Made by a program: the position numbers and the translations under genes. A stretch of DNA of 48,137 bases from Gnetum montanum (Eukaryota; Streptophyta; Gnetopsida; Gnetales; Gnetaceae): NCBI GenBank assembly GCA_015680685.1, contig MNCI01014202.1, forward strand, positions 582-48,718, read 5' to 3'. How positions within the stretch are numbered: position 1 is the stretch's first letter; the number at the start of each line of letters is the position of its first letter. Below, one piece after another: positions 21,846 through 31,540 of the stretch. The notes beneath the pieces were generated by a model. It searched no databases. It saw only the letters and a program-made list of their open reading frames with translations, and was not told where the DNA came from.

Positions 21846-23039
21846 TATNTACCTTCAGCTCTCTGTCAGCATCCATTTTGAGGTGCTTTACCTCGTCAGT
21901 AAGTTCTTGCAGTAATTTTTTGGCATCTGCCCAGTCTTGGGCACTCGGTGACATGGCAGCTTGAGGCTGTGGTATATTGTACAAGTTAGAGTGTTGGATG
22001 GTAGGTTGAAAGGCTAAAAGTTGTGCGGTTGGTGGTTGTGCTTGTGGGATGTTTATAGCATGTGGCACCGGGGGCGGTGCATTGTAGGCGAGGGGTTGTT
22101 GTTGCTGCGATTGTAGCTGTACTTGGGGAATGTTAGCTGGTGGAATCATCTGGGGTGGCACGTGGTGGTGGGAGGGTTGATGTGATGGCATACCCATTGC
22201 CGCCCATTGAGCAGTCACGTTTTGTGCAGGAACCCCCTGTTGGGTTACAGCGGTGGAAGGGGCACCGTGTGTTTGGATGTGGGGGATGTAGTGGGCAGAC
22301 GTGGATGCTGGTATCACATGTGGCATCCCGATCACTCGAGGCGAGAAGGTGGCTCTTGTGTTACTGTGTGGGGGTGGTGCTTGCGAGGATGGGCCTGCTG
22401 CTGCAGCGGGGATAATAGCGAGAGGGAGCGTGCTGAATTGCGGGTTAGTCGAAGGAGGAAGATGAGCAAATGAGGATGTTTCTGGCGGAGGCATTTATGC
22501 GTGGGTGAGCCTGAGGGGTTGGAGGGGCATGACCTCCCCTGCACCTGGGTGAAACATGGGGTTGATGTGTGTTTGTGGGCTAAGGATGTGATAGGAGTCT
22601 TCATGTTCGGATTGGGCAGCGAACTCATCCTCCTTTTCCGGTTGGAAATCCACTACAGGCTGATCCAACGACTGGTTCCTTTGCAGGAGGAGTCGTGTGA
22701 CGAGCTCTGAGTACTATTCTGGCATAGGGATTATATCGTACGGGGAAGGGATGAACTCAGTCCCCCCTTGTAGAAGAGTTCATATTGCCTCTTTCCCTCC
22801 ATTTCAACTCGATCTACTACCAGACCAGCTTGTATCTTCACATATATGAAGTTATACTGGTCCTGGGTTATAATGTTAGAGGTTGGATTCCTCCCTTGCA
22901 ACCTTAGGGACCGGTAAGGCCCCACTATGGGTTGTGCCGTGGGCTGGTGGACGACCATGGTGCCCACGACGTCGGTGACTTGAGCAGTTGCGGCGGTGGT
23001 GTTTACGGGGTTCATGATGATCTGTTGAGGGTATGACAC
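21838..23039 (-). pseudogene. Gag N-terminal Pro/Gln-rich region, split by frame change
   Basis: Two frames make up the N-terminal gag. 22731-23039 starts MSYPQQIIMNPVNTTAATAQ and ends with a basic-aromatic stretch; 21838-22494 is Pro/Gln/His-rich (QSQQQQPLAYNAPPPVPHA) and ends in a short coiled coil leading to the capsid core. The ATG at 23039 is the first good start after a 530-bp leader from the primer-binding site and suits the gag start. This segment has no recognised domain. Confidence 0.65.
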
Positions 23040-23059
23040 GGTATAAAGGTGCGAGACTA

Positions 23060-23580
23060 GTGTACTTAGTATGGCATAAACTTAGGTGGTAACGTGCAGC
23101 ATATACGCTTCAACGTCCAGCGTATAGTGTCAGCGTATACAACGTATAGGAATGGAGGGTATAAGGTTAGCGTAGAAAAGTCTACAGTGTAAGGAGTGTA
23201 GCATATACGCTAGACAGCATATACAACGTCAGGATGCAGCGTACAGAGTGGTATAAATGAACAGTAGCGTGAACTAGTTTGCAGTGTAAAGAGAATAGCG
23301 TAAACAGAATCGCAGAGAAAATGTGCAGCGTAGACAAAACCTACAGCGTAAAAACGTGCAGCGTAAACTTTATTAGTTGTGTATGGCATAAGGAAAATCT
23401 GTGGCGTGAAGTGTGTAGCGTATGTGTGGTAGCGTAGATGCTAGGGTTTCTGTGGACAGAGTCCACGTGGAGTTGACAATGTAGACGCTGGAAAACTTGC
23501 AGCGAGTGAGTTTTGAACATATCAGCATAGACGCTGGGGAGCGTGAAGGTAAGGTTTTAGACAGAGGCCCTCCTTCTAGC
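23060..23580. repeat. AGCGTA-type repeats in the element leader
   Basis: Between the primer-binding site and gag, about 25 variants of CAGCGTAnAC or AGCGTATAC occur. The motif theme of the LTR therefore continues into the transcribed leader. This is direct sequence observation; whether it matters for RNA packaging or transcription is unknown. Confidence 0.75.
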
Positions 23581-23584
23581 GCCA
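23567..23584 (-). promoter_or_regulatory. Primer-binding site of the nested element
   Basis: The minus strand reads TGGCGCTAGAAGGAGGG five bases inside the right LTR. A TGGCGC start is common in gypsy elements. The tRNA is not assigned. Confidence 0.75.
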
Positions 23585-23589
23585 ATTTC

Positions 23590-24816
23590 TGTACCACCTG
23601 AAATTGTCGATCTCCGGTTGGAAGGAAACAAAGACCGTGGGATCGCAGGACGCACACAGAAGACCTTACCTTCGCCTGAGGGCGAGTTGGAATGAACGAA
23701 GGTAGAGTACCTTGGGTGGTCCTCACGCGGATCAGACAAGGATTTCCCCGAACGTACACCGAAGTGTTATACGCTGGGTTATACGTAAATGGCGTAACGG
23801 GCGTGAATCAGAGTGTAAACGGCATAAGCAACGTAAACGATGTGAACAGAGTGTAGATGTAAACAAGCGTAAACAGAATATGTGCAAGAATTAATGCGGA
23901 TTGTAAACAATTGTAGGAAGAAAATGTAACAATGGTATTACAGAATGAAAATACATGCACCGGTCAAACGCAGTTGTGAGTGGAACACAAGGTGGACGAA
24001 AGCCCCGGTGGGTGCAGGGATGATTGCGGCTGGTTCGCACTGTAAGCACAGCGTAGAGGCTGTATGCTCAGCGTACAAGGTTGTCCAGCGTAAAAGGTTT
24101 TGAGCTCTGGTTCTCAGCGTCTATGTTCTTTGGTGTGCTGTGGGAATTTGCCAACTGTCTAGATTTCATGAAAAATTGGGGTTTTATACAGGTTTTGACG
24201 GCAGACTCGGGTTGGGTGACATGTGGCACATTGACCGGGTGCAAGGGCATAAAATTTACAAGTATGCAACATGTTACATTTGCCGGGCATATACGCTGTC
24301 TTCAGTGAGCGTAGACTATGGGCGTATACACTGGGGATGCTGAGTGTATGCGAACTTGGGTGTAGATGTCGTTGACGCTGGCGTATACGCTGATGGATAC
24401 TGGGCGTACACGCTGGGGCGTATACGCTTGGGCGTACACGTTGCTGCGGTGGGCGTATACGCCGGGTGTATACGCTGATGGTTGCTGCCTTGTGCCAAAT
24501 CTCGCTCTGTAGTGCTATTTTCATGTCGTCTTTGGAGGTTTCATGCCGGGCGTATGCACCTGTTGTTCCTGGTGAGTGTACATGCGGGGCGTGTACACTG
24601 GGCGTATATGCTGAGCGTATACACTGAGAATTTGAGTGTATACGCTGGGAACGTACACTTGGGCGTATACGCTAGAATTGCATACTTAGTGAAAATTGAG
24701 CATCTGATCTCCGAAGTTGCCATGTTTGACACCAGACATAGTTGTGGTCGTCTGGGGGTCCCAGGGACCTGCTTGGTGTTGGACAAGTACTAAGCTCCAA
24801 ATTTTATGGTGTTTCA
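23590..24816 (-). repeat. Right LTR (5' LTR by element polarity), 1227 bp
   Basis: This is the full-length partner of 12640-13949, from TGTACCACC to GTGTTTCA, followed by CCTGT. The GCGTATACGC array occupies about 24290-24672 with four perfect palindromes (24381, 24418, 24453 and 24663 starts). The promoter that drives gag should lie here; no clear TATA box was picked out. Confidence 0.92.
24290..24680. repeat. Palindromic GCGTATACGC array, right LTR
   Basis: The motif is the same as at 13337-13805 but without the 58-bp tandem duplication. Perfect palindromes are interleaved with one-base variants, typically spaced 10-25 bp. Confidence 0.85.
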
Positions 24817-24821
24817 CCTGT
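24817..24821. repeat. Target-site duplication CCTGT, right copy
   Basis: It follows the CA end of the right LTR and matches 12635-12639. Beyond it the ORF A reading frame resumes. Confidence 0.9.
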
Positions 24822-26218
24822 TGTGCCACCGACAGACCTCTTAGGAGCACGGGATGCTCAAACTCTCGCCAGAACCTTAATGACTCCTGTAAAACATGAG
24901 GATGCACTTGAACGATTGCTTCAAACAGGGCAAGTAATGATGTCTCTGTTTGACATCCCTTAGGATGTTACAACAATTCAATCAAACCTCATTTCTACAA
25001 AGGGAAAGCTGGTCTTATCTGAAGTAAGGGCTGAGCATGTTGAAGCTGAAGTGTAGAAACTACAAGAGCAACTCGTGGCCTTACAAGTAGCACAGCGAGA
25101 CCCTCTACAATTTGTTCCCACAGACTAGCTAGAAAATTTTAGAACAGAGCAACTAATGAAGTTAATAGTAGAGAATAAAATGGTGGTGGATGAAAAAGAG
25201 AAGGTTGTTTGGGATGCCTCCATAGCACAGGTGCAAGCTCATGCGCATCTTAAGGCACTCAAATCCTTAGAAGAAGAAAACAAACAGCTGGTTGCTGACA
25301 ACCTTTGGTTGATCACTGTAGAAAAGAAAAAGAATATTCTTGATGAACATTTTCATCAATTACAAGAACAATTTATCCAGGTTAACCAAGATGTAAGCCG
25401 TTTAGCCAGAGAAAATCGAACCCTCTCGATGGAGGAGGTACATGCCATTCGTCAAAAATTAGCAATTGAGATAAGTGCGTGGTAGAATAAGGCTAAACGA
25501 CATGAGAAGCTGAAGGAGCACTTCCAGGATCAGGTGGGGATGTATAAACAGATCCTTGAAAAGGAGATCCATATGGCCAAGGCCCAAATCAACACTATCA
25601 GTGCTCAACACACTGATTGGTGAGCCATATTAGACACGTATGCCTTCGCCCACCAAGCGGAAGTTAAGAACCAGGACCTACAAATTCAAGATTTAACAAA
25701 GTACATGGAGTTGGCAAATCTAAGGTATGCCAACCTTGCCATGTTAACAGCAGGGCACCCGAGGTCAGAGCTTGAGCAGCAGGTAGCAACCACCCACATC
25801 AAATATGAAGTAGAATTTGCAGAACGCAATAAGTTGTTGGAAAACCTGGATGTTGAAAATTTTGAACTTGAGGTGGTGAAAGCTAACTACTAGGGACAGA
25901 AAGATGTCGCAACCAACTTAGCTTGATGGCTAATAGATCTTCACAAATACAAAGATAAAGCCAGAGCCTATGAGGAGGAACGACAGGTGTTCATGGCATG
26001 GTATGTCAAAGCCAACCAAATGTTCTCGCAACTACCCTGTCCATGGGAAGTGCTAACTTCGTCAAACATTGGAACATTAGCATGGATGGCACAAGACACT
26101 TGGACCGAAGAGTAGAAGCTCCAGGCCATACTTCAACGCCATCAAGCTTCAAAGCCTGGAGCACATGACAAAGGAAAAGCGCCAATGGAGGAGCCACCAC
26201 CACCAGAAACTACATGAG
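24822..26218 (+). pseudogene. ORF A, 3' half: long coiled coil
   Basis: The frame continues from 12639 (..NVPV then VPPTDLLGARDAQ). It encodes about 465 residues, mostly heptad-rich helix: KALKSLEEENKQLVADNLWL, QVNQDVSRLARENRTLSMEE, KEHFQDQVGMYKQILEKE, RSELEQQVATTHIKYEVEF. A terminal block has WYVKANQMFSQLPCPWEV and ends KGKAPMEEPPPPETT. ORF B shares this block and its order. There are eight internal stops, six TAG and two TGA and no TAA. The end lies 130 bp upstream of a conserved polypurine/LTR junction, so this is the last gene of its element. It has no recognised catalytic domain; a structural, gag-like or host-interaction role is speculation. Confidence 0.7.
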
Positions 26219-26349
26219 TTCAAAATTTTTGTAATTGTAGCATTCTATGTGCTGTGTCTTTATTTTGTTTTCTTCCCACATTGCGGCATCATTTCATCTT
26301 TTTTTTTCCATCTAATAATCCCACACATGTCCACTATGTAATCACTGTA

Positions 26350-26384
26350 ACTCAAGGACAAGTTTTCATTAAGTCATGGGGGTA
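26350..26384 (+). promoter_or_regulatory. Conserved polypurine-tract region before LTR
   Basis: ACTCAAGGACAAGTTTTCAT, then CATGGGGGTA, then TGATGG. The same ~35-base pattern, with the same spacing to a TGAT LTR start, recurs at 30022-30056 and on the minus strand at 34317-34351. Confidence 0.8.
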
Positions 26385-26393
26385 TGATGGGAT

Positions 26394-26525
26394 GCGATAT
26401 CGCATGGGCCATGATATCGCATACGTGATATCACATCAGCCGCGATATCGCATCCCCCACGATATTACATATGCTATATCGCGTCTTCCCCTACGATATC
26501 GCATACACAATATCGTAGTCTATCG
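26394..26525. repeat. GATATCGC palindrome array in U3
   Basis: Eight copies or variants occur (perfect GCGATATCGC at 26394-26403; others GATATCAC, GATATTAC, TATATCGC, AATATCGT). This is the same motif as at 67-149. Confidence 0.8.
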
Positions 26526-26530
26526 CCATG

Positions 26531-26540
26531 TCTATAAATA
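26531..26540 (+). promoter_or_regulatory. TATA box of LTR
   Basis: TCTATAAATA lies directly after the GATATCGC array. Transcription would begin about 30 bases downstream. Confidence 0.65.
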
Positions 26541-27389
26541 AGATTTGCTCTCCCTTGTTTAGGACATTAATAATGAGAGTTACATTGTAGCTAAACTCTG
26601 GTAGTTTTATCCCTCTAGAGATAAAATTATTTTCTAGTGTCTATCCATAGTGTGGTGAATGTAATTGTACAACATCCTTTATTCGAGTGTGACGTACTTA
26701 GACATGCACATGATCAAAAATAAAGATCAAGATTACTTCATCATTACAGCATTCACTTAGTTTAATTTTTAATTATTTAATTGTTATTGTTATTTACTGC
26801 TTTCCTAATTAGTCTCTCTCACCCTGATCTCATGTTAAACGCAAAATGAGTACAACTTGATTACGAGAATTTAAGTGTGACTGCTTGGTAACCCAATAGT
26901 GTACCTAAGATCTGTGCTTGGTAATCCCAGTGGTAGTCGTGCATGAAGTCCAACATGTATACGGATAATCAAGAAACAGATGCTTATCACACTTAGGCTA
27001 GTTTAGATTCTCTTACCCTTTCTCACCTAGATTAGTAAATATTACTTTCCACTGCCTTTAGGAGTATCGTTAGATTAGAAACCACATCATACACCTCACT
27101 CTGGACTAAACTATACATGAAAAAGCTAATACTAGTCTAGGTGGGAAGACAGCAAACTGCGACCTAAGGCTAACTATCTAGATGCCACAACTAGTCCATC
27201 TGCAGAGTTCGACTGGATCACGCATGTAACGCTCGTATTCGTATGGTTGAGTGTAGGGGTATCTCATCACTCATCAAGGAGGAACCATTAAAAACTAAAA
27301 ATAACCTCCAAACTGACATATCTTAACCTTAACACTCTTTGGAACCTCCGATGACCTTGCATTAACAAATTATAAGATAAAAGAAGGTC

Positions 27390-29000
27390 AAATCATATTT
27401 CCACCTTGGGACTACACTAAAGAAGCTTGGAACTACATTGGTTAGTGTAGTTCTAGTGTAGTCCCACTTTCAAAACACTAAAATAGGTCACCAATATGTC
27501 AAATTAACTTTTGGAAGCATCATCTTAACTCTAGAACCCTGTTGGAGACTTCAGAGACTACTAAACCCTACCAACCAAGTTAAAAATCAACAAAACTTAG
27601 CCTGCACTAATCAACTGTGCTAGAACTATACTAACCAACATACTCCAAGGGTGTAGGATCAGTCTAGAATCAAAACAACCATCAAAACTAATCATCTCTA
27701 ACTTGAAACCCTTATTTCAAATACTAGTGATCTAAGAACTTAGAAACCTAGTCGATCGATAATGAAATTTCATCAAAATTCAAAATTCATCTTGTGACCT
27801 TGTTGGAGCAAGCTTGAATTAGGTTGGCCACCATAGTCCTAGTGTAGTTATGGTCATAGGATGATTTCACTAGTGATTTGACACTCTAGATAGCCTAGAA
27901 CCTGAGTTGAAAACCCAAAACCTTGTTTTGGCCTTACCCAACTACAATTCCACCTTGTTTTGACCATGGAAATGTTAGGTTCCCTCATCTACACTGAGAC
28001 CAACCTCAACTATGCCAATTAGCATAGCAAATGGAAAATGATCATTTCAATGCCTAAAAAACCTTTAGAATCAACCATCCTAAGTCAAAACCCTAACTAG
28101 GAACACTAATAACCCTAGGAACCTAAGAACCTGGTTGATTGACTATAGAAATCTATTGAAAGATAAGATTCACATGCTAGAGCAAGCCATGACTACACTA
28201 CTCAACATACTCCCAATGTATTCATGATTGAGAATTAATGTAATTAGTATCTTATCATCCCGAATGACCTAAGATTTGACTTAAGACATCTAGAACATTT
28301 CTCAACATTTACCGGTGATAATTTCATCTTGTTTTGATCATGGAATGTCAAATTTCATTCATCTATGCTGAGGTAGGTCTGGGACTACACTAGCCAACAT
28401 AGTCCCCACCCCAAGGTGATTTAACCAACACAACAACACTCAAAATGATCAAAAACTTGATTCAGGAAGCCTAGAATCCTAAAATCCTGAAGCAAGCTAT
28501 AGCTTGATCTTGTTCGACCATGGATATCCTAGATTTTGGTTTAACTACACTAGAGCAACCCTGAGCTATGTTGGCCAATGTAGTGATGAAGTGTAAGTAC
28601 AAAAACATCACTTTTAGTACTTGGTTTTAACTTCCAAATGGCCTATTCAGTCTTTCCTAAACCTTGTGCTGCCCTAGGAAGCTAATGAAACATCAATATC
28701 AACTATGACATCCCAGAAACCTACTTTTCCCATGCATCTATGTTGGGACGATGCTAGCCAGTGTAGTCCCAATGTAGTCACTATTATTTGCGTCATTTAT
28801 AGCTTTCCAAGGATCAAAATAATGTCAAAACTCATCAATCTTTAATCCCACTCCACTACGCTAGTCATACAGACCATCAAGAATTCAAAACTAGTGATAA
28901 CAAACTTGGAAAATCATCTACTATCACCAACTATATTAGGGCCTATCCCAACTACATTGGCCAATGTAGTCCTAGCTCGGCCCAATGTAGTCATAAGAAA
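27390..29000. repeat. Decayed ~190-bp tandem repeat with hairpin core
   Basis: Nine loosely matching units start near 27420, 27620, 27830, 28000, 28195, 28385, 28555, 28745 and 28950. Each carries a variant of GGGACTACACTAGCCAACAT followed by AGTCCC, a near-perfect inverted repeat centred on GGCCA or AGCCA, plus linked text such as CTTGTTTTGACCATGGAA and AACCTAGTTGATTGA. No coding frame. It is probably the non-coding internal part of a large LTR element. Confidence 0.65.
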
Positions 29001-29129
29001 AGATCTCAATTTTAACTTCAAACAGCCTCCAAACAACCTCACAAAATGCCCAAACTGACTTTTCAACCTTGTAGACCTATACCATGGCCTAATAAGGCCT
29101 AAAACTGGTAAAATCTAACCTTGATTGAT

Positions 29130-29990
29130 AAATATTGATCATATTCTACCATATGTTTTCTACCTTGATCTATTTGACCTTATTTCATAGTGTTCTAACA
29201 TGATTTGAACTTGGTATGCATTATTGACCTTCGTTTCCATATCATTTGATGTTATTTGACTTCATATTTTCATCTTAACATCATCTCGCTTTATTCCATC
29301 AATGTCTTTATCATTTGGCATCATTTGATCTTAGAGAACTAGGTTTGACAAAAATTTACTCCATCAGACATCATTGTGCCCTTGTTTTACTCTTTAGAAC
29401 ATCATTTGATGTGATTTGACCATTATTTAAGTCTCATTTAACATCAATTGTCATTATTTGGCTATCCTTTAGGTATATTCTATGCTAGTAGACCTTGGGT
29501 CTACCTTGTTCACTTTATTTTGATGTTTATGACCTTATTTGGCTATGTTCAAGCCTTGTTTAAAATCTTTTGGGGGTGTTTGATCATTGTTAAGTTGTCA
29601 TTTGGGCTTCATTTGATCCCATTTGATGTTGTTTAGCTATCATATGGCTTTTTTCCATGACAATTAGCCTCTTGGTTCACCCCATCTACATTATCCTATC
29701 CCATATGACCTTTGTTTATCATGTTTAAGTCTTACTAAACCTTATTTAATGGTGCTTGATCATCATTTGATCATAATTTAGCCTTCATTTGATTCTATTC
29801 TACCATCATTTGGCCTTTGTTTGACCTTATTTAGCCTTTGTTTCACTTTATTTGTCTTCACCTACCTCTAGTAACCTTTAGACAGCCTTACTTAAACCTT
29901 GTTTGGCCTTTAGCTTAACATATTTTGGCTATTGCTAGAGTATTTTTCTTTATTTTGGCATTAAAGTTTGTTTTGTTAAGGGTTAGGCAA
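29130..29990. repeat. Degenerate short-unit repeats (TTATTTGACCTT-like)
   Basis: The stretch is made of variants of CATTTGATC, TTATTTGACCTT and CATTTGGCCTT at 10-25 bp intervals. It follows the 190-bp repeats and ends shortly before the polypurine/LTR junction at 30019. The open frames here are by-products of the repeat. Confidence 0.6.
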
Positions 29991-30021
29991 TAAGCCCATA
30001 CCTTCCCAATTTTGTAAAGAA

Positions 30022-30056
30022 ACTTGAGGACAAGTTTTCATTTAGTTGTGGGGACA
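30022..30056 (+). promoter_or_regulatory. Conserved polypurine-tract region before LTR
   Basis: ACTTGAGGACAAGTTTTCAT, then GTGGGGACA, then TGATAA. It closely matches 26350-26384. Confidence 0.75.
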
Positions 30057-30184
30057 TGATAAGCGTCAAAGTGTCACGTTGACAGGCCCCCTTTGACAAG
30101 ACCCCTTTTACATGGTGTTGCCCCATCGACAGGGTTGTGTTGACATAGTGTTTTCTACATATATGGGGCCTCATCAATGTAGCC
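30057..30184 (+). mobile_element. LTR U3 fragment with TTGAC repeats, truncated
   Basis: Begins TGATAAGCG. It holds several TTGACA/TTGACG motifs on both strands (GTTGACAGG, TTTGACAAG, GTTGACATAG, CGTCAAAG). A TATA-like ACATATATGG lies near 30156. About 20 bp further on, copia coding sequence begins, so the LTR was broken just past its promoter. Confidence 0.6.
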
Positions 30185-31499
30185 CTAAAGCAAAAACTAT
30201 ACACATAGTTAAACATAGAAACCAAGTATAGACTTTCAAGAAATTTTTTCTCTAGTGGTGAAACACTCTTCTATACATTTAGCTATCTTTGGTTGCTTGC
30301 ATGAACTTAGAGCTGGAACATCTTGACTTAAAAACAACATTCCTCCATGGAGATTTGGAGGAGGGAATATACATGAAATAGCTAGAAGGGTATGAAAAAC
30401 AACAAGGTTAAGGTCTGGTTTATATACTGAAAAAGAGTTTATATGGTTTGAAACAAGCCTATAGGCAGTGGTATAAAAGATTTGATACCTTCATGAAGAA
30501 GCTGACTTATTAGAGAAATGTTCTAGACCATAATGTGTATTTTTTTGGAGATGTTTTAGGTATGTTTATAGTGCTGTTGTTGTATGATGATGATATGCTA
30601 ATTGCTGGAAATGACATGACAAAGATAAAATGTCTAAAGTTGGAAATGGGCAAAGAATTTGCCATGAAAGATTTGGGATAGGCAAATCCTTGGAATGAAT
30701 ATTTATAGGGATAGAAAGGTTTTGAAATGTTTTAACATGAAGGATGCAAAACCTGTAAGTACACCTCTTTCAACATAATTTAATTTATCAAAGAAGGATT
30801 GGCCAATGTCAAAAGAGGATTTTGAAAAGGTGAAGAAATTCCCATATACTTATGCTATTGGATCATTGATGTATGCCATGGTTTGTACACATACTAATAT
30901 TGCATATGCTGTTGGAGTAGTTAGTAGATTTATGACCAACTATGGGTGGAATTAGTAGTTGGTTGTTAAATTGATTCTAAAATATTTCAAGGGCACAAAA
31001 ACACATTGATTGTGTTTTGGAGATGCTGATTTGCACATTGAAGGTTTTGTAGATGCAAACTTTGCTACTAATCATGATACAAGATGTTCCACTACAGGGT
31101 ACATGTTTATTTTTAATGTAATAGTGTGTTGGTTGTCACATCTACAACCATTGGTAACTTTATCTACAACTAAATTAGAATATGTTGCCCTCATCGAAGC
31201 ATGTAAGGAGATGTTATGGATGAAGAAATTACTATAATCTCTTGGATTGAAATAGCAAAGGTATGCTGTGTTTTGTGATAGTTTGAGTGCAATCCATCTT
31301 GCAAAGAATTCTACTTTTCATGCCAAGACAAAAGATATAGATGTTTGGCTTCACTTCATAAGAGAAATCATAGAGGATGACTTGGTGCATGTTCGAAAGG
31401 TCCATACAAAGCTTAATGTTGCTGATGCTTTAACAAAACCAAAGATAGCTGAAAAACACAATTTTTGTAGGATGAAGCTTGGGATAGCTGAAGCTTAAT
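30185..31499 (+). pseudogene. Ty1/copia reverse transcriptase and RNase H, 5'-truncated
   Basis: The stretch begins inside the copia RT (SIDFQEIFSLVVKHSSI near 30225-30270), then KTTFLHGDLEEGIYM, KKSLYGLKQAYRQWYKRF, and the catalytic box LLLYDDDMLIAGND (about 30573-30614; copia normally YVDD, so Val is Asp here). The RNase H follows: FVDANFATNHDTRCSTTGY, STTKLEYVALIEACKEMLWM, FCDSLSAIHLAKN and a C-terminal VHTKLNVADALTKP. Gag, protease and integrase are absent. Several stops and frame changes make it inactive. It is joined directly to an unrelated LTR fragment on its left. Confidence 0.88.
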
Positions 31500-31540
31500 T
31501 AGAAGTGTGCATCTCTTGGAGGCTAGTTGGATTTGTTTTC

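Larger units (their letters stand above)
12640..24816 (-). mobile_element. Complete LTR retrotransposon (gypsy, OTA/Tat-like), nested in ORF A
   Basis: This is a 12,177-bp element with two LTRs beginning TG and ending CA, flanked by a 5-bp duplication (CCTGT). Its polarity is minus: next to the right LTR the minus strand reads TGGCGCTAGAAGGAGGG (primer-binding site), and next to the left LTR it reads AAAGAGGGGCC (polypurine tract). Sense genes are gag (23039 down to 20517) and protease (20327-19233). RT and RNase H are not recognisable. The remaining internal DNA (14559-18530) codes on the opposite strand for an integrase remnant and a spliced coiled-coil ORF. The protease motif ILGRPWL with AVPS.IHQ fits the OTA group (Ogre/Tat/Athila) of Ty3/gypsy. 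The element cannot move on its own. Confidence 0.88.
26385..27130 (+). mobile_element. LTR of the ORF A element, end approximate
   Basis: The LTR starts TGATGGGATG after the polypurine tract. U3 is about 145 bp of GATATCGC motifs, with TATA at 26531. The downstream part (about 26580-27010) aligns by eye with the minus-strand LTR at 34316-33600 (shared pieces such as CTCT.GTAGTTT.TCCCT.., CATGATCA.CAATAAA and repeated CTTGGTAACCCA). The right end is not defined because no CA plus target duplication could be fixed. Confidence 0.65.

Noticed and set aside
22140-22473. Plus-strand frames opposite the gag
   Set aside because: They are shadows of the Pro/Gln-rich minus-strand gag. The opposite strand of CCN-rich coding sequence is naturally open.
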